Assembly (NCBI RefSeq): GCF_001662305.1
Contig: NZ_BDEP01000030.1
Coordinates: 23,941 to 87,940 of the forward strand
Source of the DNA: Halomonas caseinilytica
GTDB taxonomy: Bacteria; Pseudomonadota; Gammaproteobacteria; Pseudomonadales; Halomonadaceae
Length of the DNA stretch: 64,000 nt
Direction of reading: 5' to 3'
Under the pieces are notes generated by a model. The model did not search any database, had not been told where the DNA came from, and worked only from the letters and a program-made list of their open reading frames with translations. Every line of letters begins with the position of its first letter. Positions within the stretch are counted from its first letter, which is position 1. Of this stretch, positions 47,018 to 58,209 are shown one piece after another. Both the position numbers and the translations under genes were made by a program.

Positions 47018-48508
47018 ATGTACGAAAAAATGAAACTGAGTTGGTTCTCCAACCTCAAGGGCGATGCCCTCGCAGGCATTGTCGTCGCACTGGCATTGAT
47101 CCCCGAGGCTATCGCCTTTTCCATCATCGCCGGGGTCGATCCCAAGGTCGGTCTCTACGCCTCCTTCGCTATCTGCGTGATCATCGCCTTCGCCGGCGGT
47201 CGCTCCGGGATGGTTTCGGCCGCCACTGGTGCCATGGCACTGCTGATGGTAACGCTGGTCAAGGAGCATGGGCTTGAATACCTGCTGGCCGCGACTCTGT
47301 TGACCGGTGTGCTGCAGATCATCGCCGGCTACCTGCGCCTGGCCGATCTGATGCGCTTCGTGTCGCGCTCGGTGGTCACCGGATTCGTCAATGCCCTGGC
47401 GATCCTGATCTTCATGGCCCAGCTTCCCGAACTGACGGACGTTACCTGGCATGTCTACGCCATGACGGCAGCGGGCCTGATCATCATTTATGGGTTTCCG
47501 TATATACCGGTCATTGGAAAGTCGCTCCCCTCGCCATTGGTCTGCATCGTGGTGCTGACCATTGTCTACATGGCCACCGGCATGGAAATTCGTAGCGTAG
47601 GTGATATGGGGGAGCTGCCCGATAGTCTGCCGGTATTTCTGTGGCCCGAGGTGCCGCTCAACCTCGAGACCCTGATGATCATCCTGCCTTACTCCCTGAT
47701 GCTGACGGTGGTGGGCCTGCTAGAGTCGATGATGACCGCCACCATCATCGATGACCTCACCGACACTAGCAGCAACAAGAACCATGAGTGCAAGGGGCAG
47801 GGGATCGCCAACATTGGCGCTGGCTTGCTCGGCGGCATGGCGGGTTGCGCGATGATCGGCCAGTCGGTCATCAACATCAAATCCGGCGGCCGTCGCCGTA
47901 TGTCGACGCTGATCGCTGGCGTGGCGTTGCTGATGATGGTGGTCTTCCTCGCCGACTGGGTCTCCCAGATTCCCATGGCTGCCCTGGTGGCGGTGATGAT
48001 CATGGTCGCCATTGGGACCTTCAGCTGGAGTTCCATCCGCGACCTGAAGAAACACCCGATGAGTTCCAACATCGTCATGGTCGTTACCGTGGCGGTCACT
48101 GTGGGTACCCATAATCTGGCCATCGGTGTCTTTGTGGGCGTGCTGCTGGCCGCACTGTTCTTCGCCAACAAGGTCGGCAATATTCTCTATATCGGCAGCG
48201 AGGAAGCTGAACCGGGCCGCCATCGAATCTACAAGATTGTCGGGCAGGTGTTCTTCGCCTCATCTGAGCGCTTTGCCGCGGCCTTCGATTTCAAGGAAAG
48301 CGTGGAAAAAGTCACCATCGACCTGTCCCGTGCCCATTTCTGGGATATCACCGCTGTCCAGGCGCTGGATCGGGCGGTAATCAAGTTCCGGCGTGAAGGG
48401 ACCGAAGTGGAGATGATCGGTCTCAACGAGGCCAGCGCCACCATCGTCGATCGCTATGCCATCCACGATGACCCAGAGGCGGTCGAGAAACTGATGGGCG
48501 GCCATTGA
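47018..48508 (+). CDS. SulP-family anion transporter (BicA-like)
   Basis: The 496-residue membrane protein has 10-14 hydrophobic segments, with the SulP signatures [30 protein letters not shown] at the N-terminus and [26 protein letters not shown] in the middle. It ends with a short STAS domain ([26 protein letters not shown]). Members move sulfate or bicarbonate. The adjacent NhaB Na+/H+ antiporter favours Na+-dependent bicarbonate uptake, but this is inference. Starts at 47018 and 47030 are both possible. Confidence 0.9.
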   Translation: MYEKMKLSWFSNLKGDALAGIVVALALIPEAIAFSIIAGVDPKVGLYASFAICVIIAFAGGRSGMVSAATGAMALLMVTLVKEHGLEYLLAATLLTGVLQIIAGYLRLADLMRFVSRSVVTGFVNALAILIFMAQLPELTDVTWHVYAMTAAGLIIIYGFPYIPVIGKSLPSPLVCIVVLTIVYMATGMEIRSVGDMGELPDSLPVFLWPEVPLNLETLMIILPYSLMLTVVGLLESMMTATIIDDLTDTSSNKNHECKGQGIANIGAGLLGGMAGCAMIGQSVINIKSGGRRRMSTLIAGVALLMMVVFLADWVSQIPMAALVAVMIMVAIGTFSWSSIRDLKKHPMSSNIVMVVTVAVTVGTHNLAIGVFVGVLLAALFFANKVGNILYIGSEEAEPGRHRIYKIVGQVFFASSERFAAAFDFKESVEKVTIDLSRAHFWDITAVQALDRAVIKFRREGTEVEMIGLNEASATIVDRYAIHDDPEAVEKLMGGH

Positions 48509-48647
48509 CGCCCTCGCAGCCCATCCCGTCCCGGAGCAACCCTCTGGGGCGGAGGGCCATGAGGCGCCAGACAGGAGACCTTACCCCCGTTCGGCATCGT
48601 CAGTGCTGGATGGGTATGACTCACCTCTAACGCCAACGTTGATCCCC

Positions 48648-50210
48648 ATGCCCCACGACCAAGCGACCTTCGCTCCCCCCGTTACTCCCCGTCCTTGTTC
48701 TCCCCGTCTGTTGCTGGGCGGGGCTTTCCGCAACTTCCTGGGCAACTCGCCGATCTGGTACAAGATCGTTATCCTCGCTTTCCTCGTCTTCAATGCGCTT
48801 TGTTACTGGACCCTGGAGGATGCTGGCACCCAACTGGGCTGGCTGCTGCTGGGCGAGTTCATCTTCACTCTGGCCATGGCCCTAAAGTGCTATCCGCTGC
48901 TGCCCGGGGGGCTGCTGGCCCTGCAGGCCGTACTACTGGGGCTGACCTCGGCCGAGGCGGTCATGGGCGAGGTGGAGCACAACCTTGAGGTGATCCTGCT
49001 GCTGATGTTCATGGTTGCGGGCATCTACTTCATGAAGAACCTGCTGCTCTTCACCTTCACCAAGTTGCTGATCCATGTGCGTTCGAAGTACCTGCTATCG
49101 CTGCTGTTCTCCGCCATGGCGGCGGTGCTCAGTGCTTTCCTGGATGCCCTGACGGTCACCGCGGTGATCATCGCCATTGCCGTGGGCTTCTATTCCGTCT
49201 ACCACAAGGTCGCCTCGGGCAAGAGCTACGACCATCACCATGACCATCACGACGATGCCCCGGTGCGCGCCGAGTTGCGCGTGGAGCTGGAAGACTTCCG
49301 CGCTTTCCTGCGCTCGCTGTTGATGCATGGTGTCGTCGGCACCGCCCTGGGCGGGGTCGCTACCATGGTCGGCGAACCCCAGAACCTGCTGATCGCCAAG
49401 GAGGCGGACTGGGGCTTTATCGAGTTCTACCTCAACATGCTGCCGGTCAGCCTGCCCGTTCTGGTGGCGGGCCTGGCGACCTGCGTGCTGCTCGAGAAGC
49501 TGCAATGGTTCGGCTATGGCACCGCCATGCCGAAGACGATCCGCAAGATCCTCAAGGACTATGATCATCACAAGGCCGTGAAGCGGACGAATCGCGAACG
49601 CGCCGCCCTGATCGGCCAGGCTCTGGTTGCCGTCTTCCTGATCGCGGCCCTGGCGCTTCACCTGGCCGAGGTAGGGCTGATCGGGCTGGCGGTGATCGTG
49701 CTGTTGACCAGCACCAACGGCGTCAGCGATGAGCACCAGATCGGCAAGGCCTTCCAGGAGGCCCTGCCGTTCACCGCCCTGCTGGTGGTGTTCTTTACCG
49801 TGGTGTCGGTGATCCATAGCCAGCACCTCTTCCAGCCCTTCATCGAGATGGTGCTGGCCCGACCGGCCGAGGGGCAGGCGGGATTGCTGTTCATCGCCAA
49901 TGGGCTGCTCTCGGCGATCTCCGACAACGTCTTCGTCGCCACCGTCTATATCGGCGAGATCAAGGCGGCGCTGCTCAGGGGCGATATCGGCGCTGAGCAG
50001 TTCCGTTTGCTGGCCATTGCCGTCAATGCCGGCACTAACCTGCCCAGCGTAGCCACGCCCAACGGTCAGGCCGCCTTCCTGTTCCTGCTCACCTCGGCGA
50101 TCGCGCCGCTGCTGCGCCTCTCCTATGGGCGGATGGTGGTGATGGCTTTTCCCTATGCGGTGGTACTGTCGCTGGTCGGCTTCTGGGGCGTTACCCATTG
50201 GGCAGGCTAA
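48648..50210 (+). CDS. nhaB: Na+/H+ antiporter NhaB
   Basis: NhaB (520 residues from [11 protein letters not shown]) exports sodium in exchange for protons. About 12 membrane segments are visible. Family segments include [20 protein letters not shown] near the start, [47 protein letters not shown] and [23 protein letters not shown] histidine/aspartate-rich loop ([13 protein letters not shown]) near residue 205 is typical. A GTG at 48603 would add 15 residues and the true start is uncertain. It lies between sulP and a usp gene on the same strand. Confidence 0.92.
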   Translation: MPHDQATFAPPVTPRPCSPRLLLGGAFRNFLGNSPIWYKIVILAFLVFNALCYWTLEDAGTQLGWLLLGEFIFTLAMALKCYPLLPGGLLALQAVLLGLTSAEAVMGEVEHNLEVILLLMFMVAGIYFMKNLLLFTFTKLLIHVRSKYLLSLLFSAMAAVLSAFLDALTVTAVIIAIAVGFYSVYHKVASGKSYDHHHDHHDDAPVRAELRVELEDFRAFLRSLLMHGVVGTALGGVATMVGEPQNLLIAKEADWGFIEFYLNMLPVSLPVLVAGLATCVLLEKLQWFGYGTAMPKTIRKILKDYDHHKAVKRTNRERAALIGQALVAVFLIAALALHLAEVGLIGLAVIVLLTSTNGVSDEHQIGKAFQEALPFTALLVVFFTVVSVIHSQHLFQPFIEMVLARPAEGQAGLLFIANGLLSAISDNVFVATVYIGEIKAALLRGDIGAEQFRLLAIAVNAGTNLPSVATPNGQAAFLFLLTSAIAPLLRLSYGRMVVMAFPYAVVLSLVGFWGVTHWAG

Positions 50211-50286
50211 GCCATAAATGCGAGCCCCGTGCCGCCAAATTCAATACTGTCGGCACGCGGCATCATTCGTCAGACAAGGAAACCCT

Positions 50287-51141
50287 ATGACCGATCACGT
50301 ACTGGCCGCCATCGACGGCTCGCAGTTTTCCGAAAGCGTCTGCGACTACGCTGCCTGGTCCAGCCAGGCGCTGGGGGCGCCGCTGACCTTCCTGCATGTG
50401 GTGGACAACCACCCCCAGACCGCCGAGGCGGATCTTTCCGGCAACATCGGGTTGGGTGCTCGGGAACATTTACTCGAGGAGCTCTCGGAGTTGGACGAGC
50501 AGCGCGCCAAGGTCGCCCAGGAACAGGGGCGGTTGATGCTCCAAGCTGCCAAGGAACGCGCCGTCGAGGATGGCGTCGCGGAGCCCGCCAGTCGCCAGCG
50601 AAATGGCACCCTCGTCGAGACCCTGGAGGAACTGGCGGACGAGATCCGCCTGCTGGTGATGGGCAAGCGCGGCGAAGGTCACCAGCAGGACAGCGGTCAC
50701 CTGGGCTCCAGCCTGGAGCGGGTGGTGCGCGGCCTTCATCGGCCGATCCTGATGGTACCGGATGCCTTCAAGCGCCCCGAACGGGTGATGATCGCCTTCG
50801 ACGGCAGCAAGACGACCCGTAAGGGCGTGGAAATGTTGGCGAAGAGCCCGCTGTTCCAGGGCATCCCGGTGCATGTGGTGATTGTCGGCGCCGAGACCGG
50901 CGACAACCGCTCGCAGCTCGACTGGGCCCTGAAGACGCTGCGCGACGCCGGCCATGAGGCGGAAGGTGATATTCGAGCCGGCGATGTCGAGCCGACCCTG
51001 CATGCCTACCAGGAGGAACAGGACATCGATCTGCTGGTGATGGGCGCTTACGGCCACTCACGGATCCGCCAGCTGCTGGTGGGCAGCACCACCACCGAAA
51101 TGCTGCGCAAGGCCGATATTCCGGTTCTGCTGCTGCGCTAA
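50287..51141 (+). CDS. Tandem-domain universal stress protein
   Basis: The 284-residue cytosolic protein has two Usp domains. The first begins MTDHVLAAIDGSQFSESVCDYA. The second begins PERVMIAFDGSKTTRKGVEML and ends with the nucleotide-binding MGAYGHSRIRQLLVGSTTTEML. The second domain keeps the G-2x-G-9x-G-type pattern and probably binds ATP. AAGGA lies upstream of the ATG. It follows nhaB by 76 bp and ends at a terminator, so it is likely the last gene of a sulP-nhaB-usp unit. Confidence 0.92.
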   Translation: MTDHVLAAIDGSQFSESVCDYAAWSSQALGAPLTFLHVVDNHPQTAEADLSGNIGLGAREHLLEELSELDEQRAKVAQEQGRLMLQAAKERAVEDGVAEPASRQRNGTLVETLEELADEIRLLVMGKRGEGHQQDSGHLGSSLERVVRGLHRPILMVPDAFKRPERVMIAFDGSKTTRKGVEMLAKSPLFQGIPVHVVIVGAETGDNRSQLDWALKTLRDAGHEAEGDIRAGDVEPTLHAYQEEQDIDLLVMGAYGHSRIRQLLVGSTTTEMLRKADIPVLLLR

Positions 51142-51150
51142 CGTTTTCCG

Positions 51151-51204
51151 AAACCGGCCCATCGTTCGGGGTACACTTTCACTTGGTGAGTGCCGGTTTT
51201 TTTT
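51151..51204 (+). terminator. Rho-independent terminator after usp
   Basis: AAACCGGC (51151-51158) pairs with GCCGGTTT (51192-51199), followed by a run of eight T residues in total. The loop is long, but the T-tract is strong. It ends the sulP-nhaB-usp unit. Confidence 0.7.
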
Positions 51205-51325
51205 ACATCGAAAAGGTACGCCTCGAAGAGGAATTTATTTCATGATCTTTGCTCCACCCTAAGCGACCACGATGTTCATCCACTACCACAAGAGGTCCCG
51301 ATAACGCTTCCTTCTCCGCAAGGGC

Positions 51326-52501
51326 ATGACAAGGAACCACGCATTGAAAAGCACGACCTTCGCGCATTCCGCTTTCTTCGATGAATCGTCTTCTTCGCAT
51401 CGGTTCGTCGCCGAACTACTGGAGAAAGCGGATATCCGCATCAACGGCGATCGCCCCTGGGATATCCGCTTTAACGCCCATGGCGTCATCGACGAGGCGC
51501 TGGCACGCGGCAATCTCGGCCTTGGCGAGAGCTACATGAACGGCGCCTGGGACGCCAAGCGTCTCGACGAATTTTTCCATCACCTGCTGCGCGCCCGCCT
51601 GCCCGACCAAATCAATCCTCGTAAGCTGGTCTTCCATCACCTGCGTACGCGGATGCTCAACCTCCAGACCGCCAAGCGTGCCTTCGAGGTCGGCGAGGCT
51701 CACTACGACCTGGGCAACGACTTCTACGCCGCCATGCTCGACAAGCGCATGACCTATACCTGCGGTTACTGGAAGAACGCCACCAATCTGGATGAAGCCC
51801 AGGAAGCCAAGCTGGATCTCATCTGCCGCAAGCTCGAATTGGAACCCGGCATGCGGGTGCTCGACATCGGCTGCGGCTGGGGCAGTTTCATGGCCTATGC
51901 TGCCGAGCACTATGGTGTGGAATGTGTTGGTCTGACGATTTCCCGGGAACAGACCGAATACGGCAAGCAACTGATGAAACAGGGGCTGCCGGTGGAGTTC
52001 CGCCTCAAGGACTACCGCGACGAGACCGAGCAGTTCGATCGTATCGTCAGTATCGGCATGTTCGAGCACGTGGGGCGCAAGAATTATCGCGAGTACATGG
52101 AAGTCGCCGAGCGCTGCCTCAAGGACGACGGCCTCTTCCTGCTGCACACCATCGGCAAGAACATGCGCGATACTTCGCCGGACCCCTGGATCGACAAGTA
52201 CATCTTTCCCAACGGCGAACTGCCGGCCCTGGGGCACATCACCGATGCTGCCGAGGAGCTTTTCGTGGTCGAAGACCTGCACAACTTCGGCGCCGACTAC
52301 GACAAGACCCTCATGGCCTGGCATGCCAACTTCGAGGCCAACTGGCACCGTTTCGCCGACACCTACGGCGAGCGTTTCTATCGCATGTGGCGCTACTACC
52401 TGCAAAGCTGCGCCGGAGCCTTCCGTGCCCGGGACATCCAGCTGTGGCAGTTCGTACTTAGCAAGCAGGGCGTTCTCGGTGGCTACCATCGGGTCAGCTG
52501 A
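51326..52501 (+). CDS. cfa: Cyclopropane-fatty-acyl-phospholipid synthase
   Basis: Cfa (391 residues) transfers a methylene group from SAM to unsaturated acyl chains of membrane phospholipids, a stress adaptation. GEAHYDLGNDFYAAMLDKRMTYTCGYW and the SAM-binding VLDIGCGWGSFMAYAAEHYG near residue 176 are diagnostic. SIGMFEHVGRKNYREYM and YIFPNGELPALG follow. The ATG at 51326 is preceded by AAGGG. A TTG six codons in also has AAGGA upstream. It is 33 bp before metK on the same strand, which supplies its cosubstrate. Confidence 0.95.
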   Translation: MTRNHALKSTTFAHSAFFDESSSSHRFVAELLEKADIRINGDRPWDIRFNAHGVIDEALARGNLGLGESYMNGAWDAKRLDEFFHHLLRARLPDQINPRKLVFHHLRTRMLNLQTAKRAFEVGEAHYDLGNDFYAAMLDKRMTYTCGYWKNATNLDEAQEAKLDLICRKLELEPGMRVLDIGCGWGSFMAYAAEHYGVECVGLTISREQTEYGKQLMKQGLPVEFRLKDYRDETEQFDRIVSIGMFEHVGRKNYREYMEVAERCLKDDGLFLLHTIGKNMRDTSPDPWIDKYIFPNGELPALGHITDAAEELFVVEDLHNFGADYDKTLMAWHANFEANWHRFADTYGERFYRMWRYYLQSCAGAFRARDIQLWQFVLSKQGVLGGYHRVS

Positions 52502-52534
52502 CGCCGCCTTTCCATTCATCGACTGGAAGATTCA

Positions 52535-53755
<1,221 letters not shown>

Positions 53756-53776
53756 TTCACGATACGGAGAAACGAA

Positions 53777-54124
53777 ATGTCACAGAAGATCTACTGCATT
53801 GCCAACTTCAAGCCCAAGCCCGGCTGCGAGGAGCAGGTCTTTCAGGCCTTGCAGGCGCTCGAGCCCAATGCCCACCGCGAGGACGGCTGCCTCCAATACA
53901 CGGTGACACGCCACATCGACCATCCCAACGCCCAAGGGACAAGCTACCCCATTGTGTTCCACGAGATCTGGTCCAGCCGCGAAGCCTTCGAGGCACACTG
54001 CAACCGTCAAGAGATCAAGGCCTTCTTTGCCACTCATGTCGAGGCCGACGACGGCGACGTGGAACACGCCAACGTCTGCGTCTATACCGACGAGCCCCAC
54101 GACTACGACGCCCCGCAAGGCTGA
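53777..54124 (+). CDS. ABM-domain monooxygenase-like protein (YgiN type)
   Basis: The 115-residue protein fits the dimeric antibiotic-biosynthesis monooxygenase fold. IYCIANFKPKPGCEEQVFQALQAL opens it, and EDGCLQYTVTRHID and IVFHEIWSSREAFEAHCN follow, as in YgiN-like quinol monooxygenases. It has no cofactor motif, as usual. GGAGAAACGAA precedes the ATG, 21 bp after metK. It sits between metK and luxS, and a role linked to quinone or AI-2-related chemistry is speculative. Confidence 0.85.
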   Translation: MSQKIYCIANFKPKPGCEEQVFQALQALEPNAHREDGCLQYTVTRHIDHPNAQGTSYPIVFHEIWSSREAFEAHCNRQEIKAFFATHVEADDGDVEHANVCVYTDEPHDYDAPQG

Positions 54125-54190
54125 TACCTTGATGCATGAAATCGGGTCCCGATTCGGGGCCTGCATGCACTTTCCAGAGGAGAAATACCG

Positions 54191-54658
54191 GTGACCGAAC
54201 AGAAGATGAACGTCGAGAGCTTCAACCTGGACCATACGTTGGTGAAGGCGCCCTATGTGCGGCTGGCCGATATCAAGACCGGCGAGCATGGCGATACCAT
54301 CCATAAATATGACATGCGCATCAGCCAGCCCAACCGGGATCACATGGCAATGCCCGCGCTGCATTCACTCGAGCACTTGATGGCCGAGCTGTCGCGCAAC
54401 CACTCCGACAGAGTGGTCGACATCAGCCCCATGGGCTGTCAGACCGGTTTCTATGTGGCCATGATCAACCACGATGATTACGAAGGTGTTCTTGACCTCC
54501 TCGAGGGCACTTTGCAGGACGTGCTGGAGGCCACCGAAGTACCAGCGTGCAACGAGATGCAGTGCGGCTGGGCCGCCAGCCACAGTCTTGAGGGCGCCAA
54601 GGAACTGGCCCGCGGCTTTCTCGCCAAGCGTGACGAATGGAGCCACGTTTTCGCCTGA
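54191..54658 (+). CDS. luxS: S-ribosylhomocysteine lyase LuxS
   Basis: LuxS (155 residues) cleaves S-ribosylhomocysteine to homocysteine and the AI-2 precursor DPD. The metal-binding HSLEHLMAE (HxxEH) is near residue 58 and the third ligand cysteine is in [19 protein letters not shown] near residue 130. [13 protein letters not shown] includes the catalytic cysteine. The start is GTG with AGAGGAGAAA upstream. A later in-frame ATG is possible. With metK and cfa nearby it completes a SAM use and recycling set. No pfs/mtn gene is in the window. Confidence 0.96.
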   Translation: MTEQKMNVESFNLDHTLVKAPYVRLADIKTGEHGDTIHKYDMRISQPNRDHMAMPALHSLEHLMAELSRNHSDRVVDISPMGCQTGFYVAMINHDDYEGVLDLLEGTLQDVLEATEVPACNEMQCGWAASHSLEGAKELARGFLAKRDEWSHVFA

Positions 54659-54823
54659 GAGATAGTGCAGGCGTCTTTTGCACGACTACACAGCTCTTGG
54701 CAAAGCGGTTATCGTGGCCCGGCCTGCCGTTCGCCGTTTCCCGGCCTCCACGAGGCTGATCGACCGCGTTGCCAGGACAATGCTAGTCACAGGCACGGTC
54801 TTGCATAATGGAGGTGACCCGAT

Positions 54824-55165
54824 ATGAACCACCCCGATATTGATGCCAAGCGAATCCGCAAGCGACTCGAGGATCAACGTGCCGCCCTGGTTGAGCAAAG
54901 CATCGAAAGTACCGACGCCCGCGCTACGGTCGAGCTCGATCAGACGGCCGTCGGTCGATTGTCGCGGATGGACGCCCTTCAGAACCAGGCCATGGCGAAG
55001 GCGGAGGAAGGACGAAGACGGCAAACGATGCTCCGGATCGACTCTGCCCTGGCCCGCCTCGACCGAAACGAATTCGGTGAATGCCTAGAATGCGGCGAGT
55101 GGATCTCGGCCCAACGGTTGGAATGGGATCCGACCGTACTGAAATGCATCGATTGTGCAGAGTAA
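54824..55165 (+). CDS. TraR/DksA-family C4 zinc-finger protein
   Basis: The 113-residue protein has an N-terminal coiled-coil-prone half and a C-terminal zinc finger with four cysteines, CLECG and CIDC about 17 residues apart. It matches short DksA-like/YbiI-type proteins. Such proteins bind the RNA polymerase secondary channel or are of unknown role. GGAGGTGACC lies upstream of the ATG. Its place beside an ICE remnant, prfC and helD suggests an accessory regulator. Acidic tip residues of true DksA are not evident. Confidence 0.88.
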   Translation: MNHPDIDAKRIRKRLEDQRAALVEQSIESTDARATVELDQTAVGRLSRMDALQNQAMAKAEEGRRRQTMLRIDSALARLDRNEFGECLECGEWISAQRLEWDPTVLKCIDCAE

Positions 55166-55229
55166 GCCCCTGCCTGGACGCCCATTGAAACGCAGCTGAC
55201 CCATTGCCCAAGGAGAGATACCGAGTTCT

Positions 55230-55685
55230 ATGCCACACGATGTAACCTTCGCGATCCAGCACCCGCAGGACGCACGGCAAGCGGCTCCCGATGCGTTCGT
55301 GATGCCCGCCACGGACAAGCAACGCCGCGACCTGGGCAATGCCGCTGTCGGACAGGCCTGGATGACATGGTCAGACAGTGACACATCTTCCCGGACGATA
55401 AAATTCATGCTGCCGCAAGCCACTAGTACCTGGAGCGAATGGCGGGCGGTGTTACAAGGCTATCGCTTCGCCATCCGGGTCGCGGATAGCCATGAAGTCA
55501 CGTCACTATCCTTGCCTCTTCCCGAACAAGCGGGACTGGCTCCCCTGAAAGAAGACCATGTGGAAGACTTGCACCGCACCATTCTGGCGCAGTGCCAAGC
55601 GCTCAATCATGTACGCCACATTCGACTCCTGGCCCATACCGAGCGTGAAGCTGCCCTATACACCGGCTTGTTGACAAAGGGGTAG
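55230..55685 (+). CDS. Protein of unknown function
   Basis: This 151-residue frame starts after a strong AAGGAGAGA site. No family is recognised. It contains FMLPQATSTWSEWRAVLQGYRFAI and a histidine-rich helix-like region near DHVEDLHRTILAQCQALNHVRHIRLLAHTEREAALY. It has no signal peptide or membrane segment. It lies 64 bp after the DksA-like gene on the same strand and may be co-transcribed. Base composition is less GC-rich than the cob region, in line with transfer. Confidence 0.65.
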   Translation: MPHDVTFAIQHPQDARQAAPDAFVMPATDKQRRDLGNAAVGQAWMTWSDSDTSSRTIKFMLPQATSTWSEWRAVLQGYRFAIRVADSHEVTSLSLPLPEQAGLAPLKEDHVEDLHRTILAQCQALNHVRHIRLLAHTEREAALYTGLLTKG

Positions 55686-55956
55686 GGCGACGGTCAGGCC
55701 TGACCTTGCAGCCGTGTGACCCCTCTTGTTACCGTATAGCCTCAATTCCCTATCCAGATACCTTCCCGAGGTCGCTGGTAACTGCTGGAGATGCACTCCG
55801 ATGGTTCAGTTACTCACCGACACCTTTCCCAGTCCACCCTAGGGCGGCTATCCCCTGACTCGACCTTCGTGTCCGACATGCGTTGTCACGTCGGCTTTTA
55901 TCAATGCCTGAATCCTGTGCTAGGCGGGGTTACAGAGCATGTAGAAGGGGATCACG

Positions 55957-56181
55957 ATGCACGCCTTCATGCCCAACGTGGGCGAGCTTTCCAGCGATGA
56001 TGGCTGGATCAGCGTTCATGATCATCTGCCACTCGATTGTTGCGCCACCCTGTTGGTGGTTTATCAAGATATCCATGGTGCCGGGGTTGCCTCCGCCTGC
56101 TGTGTGCGAGGACGTTTCCTGAACAGTACCAATCGCGCTCTCGTGAGGGGCGTCAAGGCCTGGCGTTATCAGGAAGGCTGA
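55957..56181 (+). CDS. Small unknown protein, DUF551-like
   Basis: The 74-residue frame follows GAAGGGGATCACG and starts MHAFMPNVGELSSDDGWISV. The pattern GWISVHDHLPLDCCATLLVVY recalls the short DUF551-type proteins common on phages and mobile elements, though the match is partial. It ends 6 bp before the next small gene and the two probably share a transcript. The 270 bp upstream (55686-55956) show no supported gene. Confidence 0.55.
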   Translation: MHAFMPNVGELSSDDGWISVHDHLPLDCCATLLVVYQDIHGAGVASACCVRGRFLNSTNRALVRGVKAWRYQEG

Positions 56182-56187
56182 CAGCGT

Positions 56188-56490
56188 ATGGCCCAGTACC
56201 GTGAAGAGGACTTGCGTCGTATCCGGCGGCTACTGGCTCAGGGGTTTATCAGTATTCGACGTCGGCGCCCCCGTGAGTCAGAGCATATCGATTACGACCT
56301 TTGTTTCATGGGGCAGCAGATTGCCGGCCACAAGCAGTTGAATAGCTTGCAACTGGAGGTCGATGAAGCCCTGAACCCCATTGATGCCGCCTTGCTAGTT
56401 GGCTCGGGACCGGCAATCACCTCGATTTACTGGCGGCCACACGCTCCATCGAGTGTAGGTGGGGCCATCACGGCGCGCGATGAGGATTAG
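56188..56490 (+). CDS. Small unknown protein
   Basis: This 100-residue frame has an AGGAAGG site and starts MAQYREEDLRRIRRLL. Its N-terminal third is rich in arginine (SIRRRRPRESEH). No family is recognised and no cofactor or membrane motif is present. It lies just after the DUF551-like frame and 62 bp before prfC, so it may be part of the same transcript. Confidence 0.55.
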   Translation: MAQYREEDLRRIRRLLAQGFISIRRRRPRESEHIDYDLCFMGQQIAGHKQLNSLQLEVDEALNPIDAALLVGSGPAITSIYWRPHAPSSVGGAITARDED

Positions 56491-56552
56491 GCGAGATACC
56501 TGCTTCCACCACCACTCGGAATACCAAAACCCCTCACTCTACAGAGTAAAGC

Positions 56553-58199
56553 ATGTCAATCTCCAGAACACACGCCAGCGAATCACTGCAACAGGAGGTG
56601 AAGAAGCGGCGCACGTTCGCCATCATTTCGCATCCTGATGCCGGCAAGACGACCTTGACGGAAAAGCTGTTGATGTATGGTGGTGCCATTCGCTCGGCGG
56701 GCACTGTCAAGGCCAAGAAGAGTCAGCAATTCGCCACCTCTGACTGGATGGAGGTCGAGAAACAACGAGGCATCTCGGTTGCCAGTTCCGTCATGCAGTT
56801 CGAACATCAGGGTTGCGTGATCAATCTCCTCGATACGCCCGGCCATCAGGACTTCTCGGAGGATACCTATCGGGTACTCACGGCGGTCGATGCTGCCCTG
56901 ATGGTGATCGATGCCGCCAAGGGGGTCGAAGCCCAAACCATCAAGTTGCTGGAAGTGTGCCGACTCCGCAAGACGCCGGTCATCACCTTCATCAACAAGA
57001 TGGATCGAGAAGTCAGGGACTCGCTGGAGTTGATCGACGAGATCGAGGACATCCTGGGGCTACCCTGCGCCCCGATCACCTGGCCCGTCGGCATGGGCAA
57101 GGAATTCGCCGGCGTCTTCGACCTCGGCAATAACCGGATGCTCAAGTTCACTCCGGGAGAAGACAGGCCCGAGAGTGATCAGGAAGTGCTGGATGGGGAA
57201 GATCATCCTTACCTTGTAGACAACTTTCCCATCGCCCATGCGACCTTCAAGGAAGAAGTCGAGATCGTCCGTGAGGCGGCGGCAACCTTCGATCACGACG
57301 CCTTTCTCAAAGGCGAACTTTCCCCCGTCTTCTTCGGTTCGGCCATCAACAACTTCGGGGTCCAGGACATCCTCCAGGCACTGGTTTCCTGGGCCCCGGA
57401 GCCCCGCCCCCGCATGGCGCGACAGCGCGAGGTGATGCCGGACGAAGCACAGTTTTCCGGTATCGTTTTCAAGATCCAGGCCAACATGAATCCTCAGCAC
57501 CGGGATCGTATCGCCTTCCTCAGGATCTGTTCCGGTGAATACCGCGCGGGCCTCAAGGCCAAGCACGTCAGGAGTGACAAGCCGATCAAGCTCGACCATG
57601 CCATCAATTTCATGGCCCAGGAGCGAGGTCAGCTGTCCACGGCCTATGCGGGCGACATCATCGGCATCCCCAACCATGGTCGGCTACGGATCGGCGATGT
57701 CATCACCCAGGGCGAGATGCTTGAACTGGTTGGCATCCCCCATTTCTCGCCGGAAATCTTCAAGACAACCCGACTGAATGACCCGTTACGCGCCAAGCAG
57801 CTCAACAAGGCCCTCAAGGAGCTCGGGGAGGAAGGCACCATCCAGGTGTTCGAGCCCCTGGAGAAAACCGGCATGATCCTCGGCGCCGTCGGGCAACTGC
57901 AATTCGAGACCGTGGCTCATCGACTGCTGACCGAATACCATATCGACGTCGGCTTCGATAACGCACCGATCCATACGGCGCTTTGGGTACACTGTGATGA
58001 CCTCGTCACCATGAAACGCTTCATGCAAGCCAATGCCAACCGTCTCGCCCGGGACGCCGCGGGTGCCCTGGCCTTCATGGCTCCCAACCGTTCCGTGCTC
58101 GACTTGACCCTTGAAAAGTGGCCCGACATCGACTTCGACAGCACTCGTGAAGTCGGCGCCGCCCCGAATAGTTCCGCTTCCTCCCGAATTCCTCTGTGA
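56553..58199 (+). CDS. prfC: Peptide chain release factor 3
   Basis: RF3 (548 residues) is the translational GTPase that removes RF1/RF2 from the ribosome after termination. G1 is FAIISHPDAGKTTLTEKLL, the switch region has DWMEVEKQRGISVASSVMQF, G3 is NLLDTPGHQDFSEDTYR and G4 is FINKMDRE. The rest matches RF3 domains II and III to the conserved WPDIDFDSTRE. It carries about 13 extra residues after that point. The 3' end is 10 bp from helD. Whether this is the only or an additional prfC of the genome is not known. Confidence 0.95.
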   Translation: MSISRTHASESLQQEVKKRRTFAIISHPDAGKTTLTEKLLMYGGAIRSAGTVKAKKSQQFATSDWMEVEKQRGISVASSVMQFEHQGCVINLLDTPGHQDFSEDTYRVLTAVDAALMVIDAAKGVEAQTIKLLEVCRLRKTPVITFINKMDREVRDSLELIDEIEDILGLPCAPITWPVGMGKEFAGVFDLGNNRMLKFTPGEDRPESDQEVLDGEDHPYLVDNFPIAHATFKEEVEIVREAAATFDHDAFLKGELSPVFFGSAINNFGVQDILQALVSWAPEPRPRMARQREVMPDEAQFSGIVFKIQANMNPQHRDRIAFLRICSGEYRAGLKAKHVRSDKPIKLDHAINFMAQERGQLSTAYAGDIIGIPNHGRLRIGDVITQGEMLELVGIPHFSPEIFKTTRLNDPLRAKQLNKALKELGEEGTIQVFEPLEKTGMILGAVGQLQFETVAHRLLTEYHIDVGFDNAPIHTALWVHCDDLVTMKRFMQANANRLARDAAGALAFMAPNRSVLDLTLEKWPDIDFDSTREVGAAPNSSASSRIPL

Positions 58200-58209
58200 A
58201 CGTAGCGAC

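Noticed and set aside
55791..56000. 69-codon frame before the DUF551-like gene
   Set aside because: It overlaps the better-supported frame at 55957 and lacks a ribosome site.
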